A stretch of DNA of 64,000 bases from Chitinibacter bivalviorum (GTDB lineage Bacteria; Pseudomonadota; Gammaproteobacteria; Burkholderiales; Chitinibacteraceae), in NCBI RefSeq assembly GCF_013403565.1, contig NZ_CP058627.1:2232001-2296000 (forward strand), given 5' to 3'. The notes under the pieces were generated by a model that worked only from the letters and a program-made list of their open reading frames with translations, did no database searches and was not told the DNA's origin. Below, one piece after another: positions 7,623-15,994 of the stretch. The position numbers and the translations under genes are program-made. Position 1 is the first letter of the stretch; the number at the start of each line of letters is the position of its first letter.

Positions 7623-9362
7623 ATGCAACAACAATACCAAGGTGCGCAAAAAGCACTGATATTGAGCTTGGCCGCGACAGGTATGCTGTCGCTGGCCAGC
7701 GGTGCGTTTGCCGCGCCCACTTGCTCGCAAAGCATCTGGAGCGAAGGCAAAACCTACACCGTCAATACCGTGGTCGCCTACAGTGGCCACAACTACACCG
7801 CACTGACGACGCACACCGCCTACGTCGGCGCAAATTGGAATCCCGCCGCGACGCCCACATTGTGGAAAGACGCGGGGGTTTGCGATTTTAATGATGTCGC
7901 CCCTACCCCAACACCGGTGCCGACACCCGCCATCACCGCAAGTCCTACTCCAGTGGTCACAGCAAGCCCAACGCCGACCCCAGTTGTGACGGCCAGCCCT
8001 AGCCCTACGCCCGTGGTAACCGCGAGCCCAGCGCCAACAGCAATTCCATACTTGACACCAAACCCAACGCCGAGCGCCAACACGTGGGTTAGCTCAACGG
8101 CCTACACCGCAGGACAGCGCGTGGTGTATAACGGCCACCAGTTTGAAGCCAAATGGTGGACGCAAGGCCAAGCACCGTCGACGACCGATCAGTGGGGGCC
8201 GTGGAAAGATTTGGGCGTCATCGCGGCAATGACACCAACACCCGCACCTACAGCAACGCCAAAACCTACGCCAACACAGACCGATTGCGCTTGTGCAACC
8301 CCGACTCCAACCCCAAGTCCAACATCGAACAAGACCGCCGTCATTGGTGCGGTACAAACGACAACTTGGAAAAACGGTGCCAAAGGTGCGTATTCATTGG
8401 TGCACGATGACTATTGCTCAATGCCGATCGCGACAGACCCGTACATCAAAATCATTGATCCGGAGCTGAGCAAACGGGGCCTCACCGCTGGGTTTGGCAT
8501 GATTACCGGCAGCTGTTCTGAGCAACACTGGGCGGCAGCCAAAGACTTCATCGCCCACGGCCACGAGATTGTCAGCCATAGCCGTAATCACCCCGATCCA
8601 TACATCAGCGATGCAGCGCTTGAAGATCAACTCAATGGCTCAGCCGCGGATATTGCCGCCAAATTAAATGACTACAAAGCCAGCTATTTTGTGTGGCCGA
8701 GCGATGCAGCTTCGACGGTGGCCACCGATTTCCTGAAAAACAAAACCAATTACCTCGGCGGACGCGCTTCTCATCTGGTTGCCAACGGCACTGTGGATTA
8801 CACCACGATGCCAGCGGGCGTGAATGCGGCCAACTTTGACAATCCATTCCGCATCAAATGGGATCTATTTACTGTCGATGGTAAATGGTCACTCTACCCG
8901 ATGGGCAGCGAAATTCTGAATCTGCACATCGATGCCGCGATTAACCAAGGCGCTTGGACAACACGCACCATGCACAGCGTGGATACGGGCTACTGGGAAA
9001 CCGCACCATTGGCGCGCTATCAGGCTCACCTCGACTACGCCAAAGCGAAGGTCGATGCCGGCGAGTTGTGGATGGATACGCCCAGCAACGTGATCAAATA
9101 CCGCTATGCGCGTGAATTCTGCAAAGTGATGCTGCCGGCCGTCATAGGCAATAACACCATTGCATTCGACACCAGTGCAGCGGAATGCCAGAAATACGCG
9201 ACGCCCATTACCTTACAGGTTACGGCATTGCTGCAAGGCGGCGGTTTGACTGCGATTCAGGCGGGCAAAGCATTGCCAGTCAAAGCAGGCCCAAACAATA
9301 GCTACTTTGTCACGGCAGACCCACTGTCCGGCGCGGTGAGCTTCGCTTACTTTATGCCGTAA
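7623..9362 (+). CDS. Chitin-binding polysaccharide deacetylase (2x CBM5/12 + NodB domain), third paralogue
   Basis: The product has 579 residues if started at MQQQYQG; GGAGAGACCT just before 7623 is a good ribosome site, so the ATG at 7611 is disfavoured. A signal peptide ends near ASGAFA. A first CBM5/12-like module (about 34-88) contains IWSEGKTYTVNTVVAYSGHN and LWKDAG. A Pro-Thr linker with a three-fold PVVTASP repeat follows, then a second CBM5/12 (about 155-200; FEAKWWTQGQAP, WGPWKDLG), another Pro-Thr linker, and the NodB-like domain with VHDDYC, SHSRNH, WPSD and RTMHSV. It ends with the same cysteine-bearing tail as its paralogues. Linker sequence differs completely from the second paralogue, so only the catalytic and binding domains are conserved. 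A strong terminator follows. Confidence 0.87.
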   Translation: MQQQYQGAQKALILSLAATGMLSLASGAFAAPTCSQSIWSEGKTYTVNTVVAYSGHNYTALTTHTAYVGANWNPAATPTLWKDAGVCDFNDVAPTPTPVPTPAITASPTPVVTASPTPTPVVTASPSPTPVVTASPAPTAIPYLTPNPTPSANTWVSSTAYTAGQRVVYNGHQFEAKWWTQGQAPSTTDQWGPWKDLGVIAAMTPTPAPTATPKPTPTQTDCACATPTPTPSPTSNKTAVIGAVQTTTWKNGAKGAYSLVHDDYCSMPIATDPYIKIIDPELSKRGLTAGFGMITGSCSEQHWAAAKDFIAHGHEIVSHSRNHPDPYISDAALEDQLNGSAADIAAKLNDYKASYFVWPSDAASTVATDFLKNKTNYLGGRASHLVANGTVDYTTMPAGVNAANFDNPFRIKWDLFTVDGKWSLYPMGSEILNLHIDAAINQGAWTTRTMHSVDTGYWETAPLARYQAHLDYAKAKVDAGELWMDTPSNVIKYRYAREFCKVMLPAVIGNNTIAFDTSAAECQKYATPITLQVTALLQGGGLTAIQAGKALPVKAGPNNSYFVTADPLSGAVSFAYFMP

Positions 9363-9426
9363 AACCTTCCCCGCCCCGTTTTGGGAGCAAAATGGGGCAG
9401 CGCAAGCCTTCCGCTTGAGCTTTGAC

Positions 9427-9466
9427 TCCCCACCCGCCAGAGCCTTCTGACGCGTGGGGATTTTTT
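9427..9466 (+). terminator. Rho-independent terminator of the deacetylase cluster
   Basis: CCCCAC near 9428-9433 pairs with GTGGGG ending at 9459, with additional pairing through CCAGA/TTCTG. Six T residues follow at 9461-9466. It sits 65 bases after the last deacetylase stop codon. Confidence 0.8.
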
Positions 9467-9554
9467 CATTACCCAGAGCATGTTAAGCTGCCGCCCTTGT
9501 GAGATAAAAGCCATTGGGCGAAGTTTGCCGATTTAGGCTGGATTTAGAGGTTTT

Positions 9555-9962
9555 GTGGTTACCATTAAGAAACGCAACGTCATTACCGTCACCGATCTGG
9601 GCCGCACCGAAACTTGGGTGAAGTTTTATAACGGCCTGTGTGATGATTGTGTCGGCAGCTGCTGTACGATGCCAGTGGAAGTCAAGATTGTTGATTTGAT
9701 TCGCTTGGGGGTGGTCGATGAATTTGATGCGGTAGAGCCCGCGAAAAACATCGCCAAACGACTGATGAAAGCGCGCATCATCGAGCATTTTAATTTCAAA
9801 AACGAAATTTATACGCTCGCCCGCCGCAGTAATAATGACTGTATTTATCTGGACGCCAACACCCGCCGCTGTACCGTGTATGAAAACCGCCCCAATACCT
9901 GTCGCAAACATCCGCAAGTAGGCCCACGCCCCGGCTTTTGCGCCTACAACCAAAAAAGATAG
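9555..9962 (+). CDS. YkgJ-family cysteine-cluster protein
   Basis: The 135-residue cytoplasmic protein belongs to the CxxCxxxCC (YkgJ/UPF0153) family, thought to chelate zinc or iron. Visible ligands are CDDCVGSCC near residue 30, then CIYLDANTRRC, NTCRKHP and a terminal FCAYN, the usual eight-cysteine pattern. The start is a GTG at 9555 with GAGG a few bases ahead. It is preceded by the deacetylase terminator and is therefore its own transcript. Its biological role is unknown for the family. The first base of the following 49-base repeat is the last base of its stop codon. Confidence 0.82.
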   Translation: MVTIKKRNVITVTDLGRTETWVKFYNGLCDDCVGSCCTMPVEVKIVDLIRLGVVDEFDAVEPAKNIAKRLMKARIIEHFNFKNEIYTLARRSNNDCIYLDANTRRCTVYENRPNTCRKHPQVGPRPGFCAYNQKR

Positions 9963-10010
9963 GGTATAGCTGCAAAGACCAATTTATAATTAGCCTTTAT
10001 TGCTATACCC
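9962..10010. repeat. 49-base palindromic-ended intergenic repeat, copy A
   Basis: It begins GGGTATAGC (9962-9970) and ends GCTATACCC (10002-10010), a perfect 9-base inverted repeat at exactly 49 bases total. The AT-rich interior contains AAAGACCAATTTATAAT. It lies between the convergent cysteine-cluster gene and the small gene at 10018. Confidence 0.8.
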
Positions 10011-10017
10011 AACTAGT

Positions 10018-10263
10018 CTAGCCCTTCGCAGGAATTCCCCAGTCATCTTCTTTTTCAGCTTCTAGCTTTTCATTGGCCTGATTAGATTCGTAACGACGAT
10101 GGCTTGCTGACGCCAATGCAGCTTCAAATTGGGCGCGCTGCTCGTCTGACATATCCAGCTTGAGTACTTCCAATGTGCTCGCAGCCTGATATGAAGTCAG
10201 CGCATCTACACTTTGCAAAGCCTCCAATAATGGGTCCAGTTTGCTAGCACTAATCGTGGTCAT
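10018..10263 (-). CDS. Small acidic protein of unknown function
   Basis: I do not recognise this 81-residue protein. It is predicted to be helical, with LDPLLEALQSVDALTSYQAA and MSDEQRAQFEAALASA, and ends in a charged tail (EAEKEDDWGIPAKG). There is no signal peptide or membrane segment. A longer frame exists to 10383, but that extension is cysteine- and tryptophan-rich and overlaps the end of the upstream cyclase gene, so the internal ATG at 10263 is preferred. It lies about 100 bases downstream of the diguanylate cyclase gene on the same strand and could be cotranscribed with it. Confidence 0.55.
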   Translation of the reverse strand: MTTISASKLDPLLEALQSVDALTSYQAASTLEVLKLDMSDEQRAQFEAALASASHRRYESNQANEKLEAEKEDDWGIPAKG

Positions 10264-10360
10264 AAGCTTATCTTTTAAGAAGAAAACAGGACATCGGAAT
10301 GACGCCAACTTCGATCGTACCAAACCTTCCCAGTGATAAGCTCTATCGCGGCCAAGGTGA

Positions 10361-11401
10361 TTAAAACAACTCGTCAGAGCCACACTCTACTTGCGTTTGT
10401 GGCAAAGTATCAAAAAACACCATCTTGTTTCGCCCGCCTTCTTTAGCGGCATACAAAGCCTGGTCTGCACGCCCCAGCGTGATACTCAGCACTTCATAAG
10501 GGCGAATATCGGTAATACCGCCACTGATCGTGACCTGACCGATTTGTGGAAACTGATGCTGCTCGACTTTTTTCCGAAAACGCTCTAGCGCCAAGATTGC
10601 GCCCTCACGGGTTTGTGGCCCCAGAATGATGACAAACTCTTCACCACCAAATCGGAATAAACGGTCATTCGCGCGAAAACAACTCCGCATTAATTGCGCC
10701 ATGATCAGCAACACTTCATCGCCGTATAAATGGCCCAATTTATCGTTTATGCGTTTGAAATGGTCGATATCGAGTACTACGAGGAAATAATACGCCATAC
10801 CGTTTTCTTGGCGGCGGCCCGCTTGTAATGGCTGTACGCCGGGCAAATTTTGCAAAGCAGTTACAATTTTGAAGAATTGCCGCTCCAGCGTTTTACGATT
10901 GAGCAGGCCAGTCAAGGTATCCGTTTCGCCATAATCCAGCAGCGCGATATGATTCTCATAGATACGAGCCATGCCTTGCAGCATTCGAAAATCGGAGGGA
11001 ACGAGGCCTTTGCCCAAGTTCAAATCGAGCAGCGCATAAACTTCGTTTTGCCGATGCAAACCGAGAATGACTCGGTTGCCATTGGCTGCGACTTGTAATG
11101 AGCTTTCCGACACCAGAGCGCCATGCAATAAAGGGTCGATTTCGGGTGCGGTGCCATTTTGCTGGGCATTTAAGCCTTCAGCGGAATGCTGTCGAATCCC
11201 GTTTTCATCAAACTCGACCAAGAGCCCAAGCCGATGCTGCTTGCCCGTGGCAAGAGTGCGATAAAAACGCAGTGAAACGACGGGCAGCATTTCAAAAAAA
11301 GTCAGGCACAAACTCACCGCCAAATCGTCGCGATCAATCAGCCCAGTGAATTCCGCCAAGGAATGAACAAGGTCTTGTGGAGTTTTGGAATTAAGCGGCA
11401 T
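10361..11401 (-). CDS. Diguanylate cyclase (GGDEF domain)
   Basis: The 346-residue protein makes cyclic di-GMP from two GTP. The C-terminal GGDEF domain (about 165-330) has an intact active site, RFGGEEFVIIL, and an inhibitory I-site RAND five residues before it, so product inhibition is expected. It also has the LDIDHFKRINDKLGH metal/substrate segment. The N-terminal ~160 residues look like a GAF-type sensor domain (LRFYRTLATGKQHRLGLLVE, then ALLDLNLGKGLVPSDFRML). No transmembrane helix is visible, so it is probably a soluble sensor cyclase. It sits just downstream of the GH18-LytTR gene on the same strand, separated by about 85 bases. Confidence 0.9.
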   Translation of the reverse strand: MPLNSKTPQDLVHSLAEFTGLIDRDDLAVSLCLTFFEMLPVVSLRFYRTLATGKQHRLGLLVEFDENGIRQHSAEGLNAQQNGTAPEIDPLLHGALVSESSLQVAANGNRVILGLHRQNEVYALLDLNLGKGLVPSDFRMLQGMARIYENHIALLDYGETDTLTGLLNRKTLERQFFKIVTALQNLPGVQPLQAGRRQENGMAYYFLVVLDIDHFKRINDKLGHLYGDEVLLIMAQLMRSCFRANDRLFRFGGEEFVIILGPQTREGAILALERFRKKVEQHQFPQIGQVTISGGITDIRPYEVLSITLGRADQALYAAKEGGRNKMVFFDTLPQTQVECGSDELF

Positions 11402-11485
11402 GATGTGGAGACTTAGAATGCTGATGAGTTGTCAAATTAGTCAACCCAAACCCATGCTGCAACTTGAATCTTAAACTCTGGCTAT

Positions 11486-13789
11486 CTAAGCGGGTTCCGC
11501 CGCAGAAAACCATTGCGGATAGACCTGGCGTAAACGAGATAAATACTGCCGAGAAACCGGAATCATTTCCGAGCCAATTTGCAACTCCCAAGTATCGCGA
11601 GCACGTTTTTTTATACCCTGCACCTTTTTCGGATTCACCAGGTAGGAGCGATGCACTTGCAATAACACGCCCTCATCAAAATACAGGCGAATCGCCCGCA
11701 AACGCAGCGTGATATAGCTTGGCGCGACCAGGTCTTGCGCAAAAATGGCGCTATAGCCTTTATCGGCGCGGATAAACAGCAATTTATCGCGTCGTGAAGC
11801 GATCTCGTACAGCTCAGATAAAAGCTGCGGCTGCTTGCCCAGCTCATACAGCGACCGGCGCACGATGCGCACTTGCTCAATCACACTGCGGTAATACAGC
11901 TGATCATCTTCACTGAGCGCACCCTTAAACTGCAGATTGAGCTGGTAATCATCCAGCACGGCATGAAGCTGGCTGGCTGGCGCGATCGGTTCCGCCGAAA
12001 CTGGGCTCGCGGCCTCATCATCGTCCAGTTGCTGCACTTCAGCCTGGCGAATCAATGGATCGTCGGCCAGAAAGCCCAAAGTCACTTCCAACATTTTTTC
12101 CAGACTGCGCTGCTCAGATAAACGCTGCGTCAACATACTCAGCGCCGCAATGCGCTGCCCGCCAAGCTGGGCGGGTAGATTGGACAGTGGCGATGGCGTG
12201 CTTGATTCAGCACCATGCACAGGCAGGGGCTGCGTTGATTGAGGTAGTACTCCTACTTCATCATTGCTGGCAGCGATCCGCGCTGTAGTTGCTGCGGTTT
12301 GAGGCTGCAAAGGCTCGATCTGCCACGCAATGCGATCGGCCACTTCCGCCCATTGCGGCAGCGGCCACTGTTGCACGGCATTGCTGGCAGGCGCAGCCAA
12401 GCTCAATTGGCGCAACTGCCCTAATTGGCTTGGTAAATCATCGATGATGCCTTTAATGCAGCGCAATTGAGATAGCTCGATCTCTTGCTGCTGGCGGCGA
12501 CGATGGCGAATCAGCCCCCAGCTCACTAGCGCCAAGACGCTCAAACCGACGACAACCCCAGCCAAAAGCTCGACCCACACCGGATGATACCGCCACCACA
12601 GTCGCAAATCATTTTGATACGCGCGCAGTGGATTGGCGGCAATTTCGGTCTGTCGCAGCAAACTCTGCGCGCTGGCATCGCTGGTGATTTCCCACAAAGC
12701 CACGCCCAGCAAATGCCGCGCCCGGGCATAATTGAGTTTACTGGCCAAAGCACGCGGCGTTTCGACGCTGATAAATTGCTGCAAGCTGGGGCTGTAATAA
12801 GTGCTGGCCTGCGCTGCCTCATCCCAATGCTGGGCAAAACCATTGCCCAGCTGCAAAGCCGCGATTTCATCCTGACCAAAAATACCCGTCGCACCTGTTT
12901 GCTCGTTATCCCACGAGCCCATGCTCACACCATGGTGAATTTGACCCAAGCCATTTTGCTCGGAAGCCACACCATTAAAGCTCACACCCTGTGTTGGAAT
13001 CAACAAGGCTAATTTCGCCAATGGCAGACCATTTCTTTCTAGGGTATTGACTGCAGAATCAATGCTCAATTGGCCTTGATCGCTATACAGCGGAGATTTA
13101 TGCCCTGTCGCCTTACTCCACGCGCCAACAAAATCGGTCGCCAGCAACATCGCATAGTCGATTTTTGGCGCCAGCTCCGTCCAAGGCACGGCGGAAATCT
13201 GCTCGTTCAGGACGCCCGCCGTCACGCCAATAATCAGCTCAGGCTTAGCCGCGCGCAGCTCAGTGACAAAGCGCAACAAATTAGCGCCATCTTTCACGCT
13301 CGCCGCATTGCCCTCACGCCCGTGGCCGCCGGGATAACGCCAGTCGATCTCGATACCGTCAAAGCCATGTTGCTGCAAAAACAAAACGGTCGACTGCACG
13401 GCTTGAAGACGCAAAGCGGGGTCAGCAAAAATCGTTGAAAAATCAGCCGAATAATTCCAGCCACCGACGGCCAATACGGTTTTGAGCTGTGGATGCTGCG
13501 CTTTGAGTGATTTGAGCAGCGCATAATTACCGCGCAACATACTGCCATCAGGCTGAGTATAGGTTTTATTCAGATCTGCAAACACATCGCCCGCCAGCAA
13601 TTGGCCGTCGGGAGCAAAATGCGCAAAGGCGTAGGTGAGCTGATCGAGCCTAGAGAGCGGCAAATCAGCCATCGCTTTGGTTTGGCTATAGCTCACCCAG
13701 AATGGGTAATAGGCGATCACTGGTGATTTAGCCTGCGCCGACCCCGCCGACAGCAGCACCAGCGCGAGTAAACATAAGAACTTGCGCAT
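11486..13789 (-). CDS. GH18-like periplasmic domain fused through a membrane helix to a LytTR DNA-binding domain
   Basis: This 767-residue protein has a signal peptide (1-20), a GH18 chitinase fold (about 22-370), one strong transmembrane helix (about 407-429, ELLAGVVVGLSVLALVSWGL) followed by RHRRR, a long Gln/Pro/Ala-rich cytoplasmic linker with helical segments (430-660), and a C-terminal LytTR domain (about 665-760; QVHRSYLVNPKKV and IPVSRQYLSRLR). The GH18 catalytic motif DxxDxDxE reads D144-G-I-E147-I-D149-W-R151, so the proton-donor glutamate is arginine. The usual MxYD tyrosine segment reads LLATDF. The late tryptophan (ALWEI) is kept. Sugar binding without hydrolysis is therefore likely, making this a candidate one-component membrane regulator. 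Topology places GH18 outside and LytTR inside. Domain calls are firm; the sensing role is inferred. Confidence 0.88.
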   Translation of the reverse strand: MRKFLCLLALVLLSAGSAQAKSPVIAYYPFWVSYSQTKAMADLPLSRLDQLTYAFAHFAPDGQLLAGDVFADLNKTYTQPDGSMLRGNYALLKSLKAQHPQLKTVLAVGGWNYSADFSTIFADPALRLQAVQSTVLFLQQHGFDGIEIDWRYPGGHGREGNAASVKDGANLLRFVTELRAAKPELIIGVTAGVLNEQISAVPWTELAPKIDYAMLLATDFVGAWSKATGHKSPLYSDQGQLSIDSAVNTLERNGLPLAKLALLIPTQGVSFNGVASEQNGLGQIHHGVSMGSWDNEQTGATGIFGQDEIAALQLGNGFAQHWDEAAQASTYYSPSLQQFISVETPRALASKLNYARARHLLGVALWEITSDASAQSLLRQTEIAANPLRAYQNDLRLWWRYHPVWVELLAGVVVGLSVLALVSWGLIRHRRRQQQEIELSQLRCIKGIIDDLPSQLGQLRQLSLAAPASNAVQQWPLPQWAEVADRIAWQIEPLQPQTAATTARIAASNDEVGVLPQSTQPLPVHGAESSTPSPLSNLPAQLGGQRIAALSMLTQRLSEQRSLEKMLEVTLGFLADDPLIRQAEVQQLDDDEAASPVSAEPIAPASQLHAVLDDYQLNLQFKGALSEDDQLYYRSVIEQVRIVRRSLYELGKQPQLLSELYEIASRRDKLLFIRADKGYSAIFAQDLVAPSYITLRLRAIRLYFDEGVLLQVHRSYLVNPKKVQGIKKRARDTWELQIGSEMIPVSRQYLSRLRQVYPQWFSAAEPA

Positions 13790-13836
13790 TTCATTCCCCC
13801 AATCTGCGATCTAACGTCGCGATTTAAGTAATTAGA

Positions 13837-13935
13837 CAAAAGTTTTAGCCCGAGGCTACCTCGTCACGCGAGGCACACGCGACGCTCAGTACAAGTCGTA
13901 CGGCGAGGCGAAGTAACGAAGCGAGGGAACTTTTG
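13837..13935. repeat. 99-base intergenic inverted-repeat element
   Basis: CAAAAGTT at 13837-13844 is complementary to AACTTTTG at 13928-13935. Nested short repeats (CGAGGC, CGAGGCGAAG, GTAC...GTAC) fill the GC-rich interior, unlike the flanks. It lies between the PhyH-type gene and the GH18-LytTR gene. I saw no second copy in this window. Confidence 0.4.
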
Positions 13936-13965
13936 GTTTACTATTTTGGGGCTTAGCTTACAAGC

Positions 13966-14766
13966 TTATCCGTCCAGTCGCCATGAAATACCGTCTACGC
14001 TCGCCGAACGGGAGCCAGACTGTGGCAAATTGTCACTGGCATGATAACTAAACACCAGTGAGTACTTCGTTTGCGTCGTGCTATTGCGGCTGGCCGCGTG
14101 GAAAGTGCGCGCGTCAAACAGCACCACATCGCCCGCAGCAAGCGTCGGAAACTCAGCTTTGGCGACCCAAGGCGCGGCGGAGGGATGCTGGGGCAGCAGA
14201 AATTCGCGCTCATCAAACGCGGCATCGGGAAAACTCGCCAGATGCGAGCCAACAATAAAACCCAGCCCGCCATTGGCTGGCGATTCATCGCCCAGCGCCA
14301 GCCAGCTCGACACCAATTCTGGGCGCGCAAAACGCCAATAGCGCACATCGCGGTGCCACAGCGTATCGCTACTAAAACTCGGCTGTTTGGTCATCAGGCT
14401 ATTGTGATGCGCCTGCGTCAGCGTGATCTCGCGGCTGCCGAGCAATTGAGCGATCAATTGCAGCAACGATTGCTGCCCCGCCCATTCCATAAACACCGCA
14501 GCGCGCGTCGCCATCCCGCGCAAACGACGGATTGTTGCAGCGCCCTGCGCATCGCTCGATTTGGGTGCACCGGGGTAACCCAGCTCAGCTTCCAACTCCA
14601 GCGGCGGCAAACGTAATTCAAGCTGACGCATCGACTCAGCGCGTATCGCAGCGACTTGTTCAGCCGGCGCAAAGCTACGCAACACCACCACGCCATCGCG
14701 CGCAAACACCTGCGCAATCGCATTCACATCGCCAAAATCGGAAAAAGAAGTAATCGCCACAATCAT
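13966..14766 (-). CDS. Phytanoyl-CoA dioxygenase (PhyH) family protein
   Basis: This protein (266 residues from the chosen start) belongs to the Fe(II)/2-oxoglutarate-dependent PhyH family of hydroxylases. The iron ligands are visible as HRD in LWHRDVRYW (HxD motif) and the distal histidine in FDARTFHAASRNST; nearby S-K-Y-S could bind 2-oxoglutarate. The N-terminal FARDGVVVLRSF strand is typical. The start at 14766 (MIVAITSF) is preferred to 14817 because the extra 17 residues look unlike the family, but no strong ribosome site decides it. The substrate is unknown. It lies about 180 bases upstream of the GH18-LytTR gene on the same strand, with an inverted-repeat element between. Confidence 0.8.
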   Translation of the reverse strand: MIVAITSFSDFGDVNAIAQVFARDGVVVLRSFAPAEQVAAIRAESMRQLELRLPPLELEAELGYPGAPKSSDAQGAATIRRLRGMATRAAVFMEWAGQQSLLQLIAQLLGSREITLTQAHHNSLMTKQPSFSSDTLWHRDVRYWRFARPELVSSWLALGDESPANGGLGFIVGSHLASFPDAAFDEREFLLPQHPSAAPWVAKAEFPTLAAGDVVLFDARTFHAASRNSTTQTKYSLVFSYHASDNLPQSGSRSASVDGISWRLDG

Positions 14767-14883
14767 CAATCCACAAGTCAGAGGCTGATTGTACTGCAAT
14801 GACCCAATTAAGCCCATTCACGCCTATTTTCTGGCTTTGCACCATGCAGAAAAAGCATGCCGAACAAGGATTAGCTGATTTAG

Positions 14884-15633
14884 CTATGGCTGCTCAAAGT
14901 TTTTGGTGTGGCTCTCGGTGATTTTTTGCAAGCTACCATCATTGATGATGGCTGCTAAGGCTTGCTTCAACTGCGCAATACTACTTGGCGACGTAGTCTT
15001 GCTGCACCCTAAGTACAGATCTGCACTGTGGAACACAAAAATGGGTTTAATTTTCTCGGGATCTGCGCCAATCGACTTGGCAATAATTTTTGCGGTGTAA
15101 AGGCCACCCGCCATAATATCAATATGACCCGCATAGAGCTTTTTCATCGATTGCTCTTCTTCTGTAGCCAGATCGAGTTTAAACCCCAAATTTTCCAGAA
15201 ATTGAACCTTCCCATCTTTGCGCTGCCCACCAACTACATATTTTCGGGCCTCATCGAGGTTGGCCAGTTTGAGATTGCGTTCTCTGAGCGCAAACAGAGT
15301 CCATTTATTTTGAGCTAAAGGGCCGATCCAAATAAAGTCATCTTCACGAACCGGCAGCCGTGCCAAGCTAAATATGCAAGTGTCAGGCGTGGTTTGGGCT
15401 GAGCTCAAAGCACGCGCCCAAGGATATTGCACATAACTGTACCGTAATGGAGTGCGGCGCAGCAGCGCATCCACAATATCGACCACCATTCCAATCGGCT
15501 TACCATTTTCTAAATCGTTATAGGGAGGGTTATTGCCGACAAGTAGCGTTAATTCCGCGCTGTGTCCCACAGCGCTGACCCCAACCAGCACAGTCAGCAA
15601 CATTGCTTTTATTCGCAACGACAATCGCGACAT
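14884..15633 (-). CDS. Periplasmic solute-binding protein, amino-acid type (SBP_bac_3)
   Basis: The 249-residue product has a signal peptide (MSRLSLRIKAMLLTVLVGVSAVGHSA) and a type II periplasmic binding fold, with ELTLLVGNNPPYNDLENGKPIGMVVDIVDALLRR at the start of lobe 1 and a late ALAAIINDGSLQKI. No permease or ATPase gene is adjacent, so it is an orphan receptor-like protein. Similar orphans bind amino acids or related compounds, but the ligand is not deducible. The start codon is two bases from an 11-base G tract. A TTG start farther upstream would read through the tract, adding MSLGGGV, so tract length could affect expression either through initiation or frame. Confidence 0.8.
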   Translation of the reverse strand: MSRLSLRIKAMLLTVLVGVSAVGHSAELTLLVGNNPPYNDLENGKPIGMVVDIVDALLRRTPLRYSYVQYPWARALSSAQTTPDTCIFSLARLPVREDDFIWIGPLAQNKWTLFALRERNLKLANLDEARKYVVGGQRKDGKVQFLENLGFKLDLATEEEQSMKKLYAGHIDIMAGGLYTAKIIAKSIGADPEKIKPIFVFHSADLYLGCSKTTSPSSIAQLKQALAAIINDGSLQKITESHTKNFEQP

Positions 15634-15635
15634 CA

Positions 15636-15646
15636 CCCCCCCCCCC
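15636..15646 (-). repeat. Homopolymeric G tract (11 G on the coding strand) beside a start codon
   Basis: On the + strand this is 11 consecutive C; on the gene strand it is 11 G ending two bases before the ATG at 15633. Tracts of this length slip readily during replication and are established phase-variation switches in Neisseria. The tract also overlaps where the ribosome-binding site should be. Confidence 0.8.
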
Positions 15647-15916
15647 AGACTCAAGCGATATTCTTGTATTTTTTATAGCCAATCATGGCTTAATTACCGA
15701 AAGAATTTCGACGCCAACACACGCCAAATTGCCATTTTGCATCGCGATCACGAGATCAGTGACAGTGCGCGAGACAACGACCGAGACACCCCTCCCCTAA
15801 TCCAAAAACACTGCATCACGTATCGCCATGCCTCACAAATGACAGATCACCGCCATTTGCGCGAAGGAGTTGCAAACGGCGCGTCTCCACGGGCAATCCG
15901 TTCTAATGAATGACAG

Positions 15917-15965
15917 GGGTATATCAAGCAAGACCAATGAAATATTCAACTTCAGAGCAAAACCA
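15917..15965. repeat. Degraded copy of the 49-base repeat
   Basis: The left tip GGGTATATC is intact and the interior has AGCAAGACCAAT as in the copy at 9962. The right tip reads GCAAAACCA, two mismatches from GCAATACCC. It is exactly 49 bases. It lies in the otherwise gene-free stretch between the solute-binding gene and the HEAT-like gene; I see nothing else in 15655-15916. Confidence 0.5.
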
Positions 15966-15994
15966 AGGCAGGTATATATCGCGATGATTGGTCT

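Noticed and set aside
7900..8340. CRISPR-like impression from repeated Pro-Thr coding units in the deacetylase linkers.
   Set aside because: The repeats are contiguous, in frame and of coding origin, with no spacers.
15533..15913. A 126-codon plus-strand frame overlapping the solute-binding gene start.
   Set aside because: It runs antisense through the signal-peptide region and the C tract, with no recognisable domain or ribosome site.
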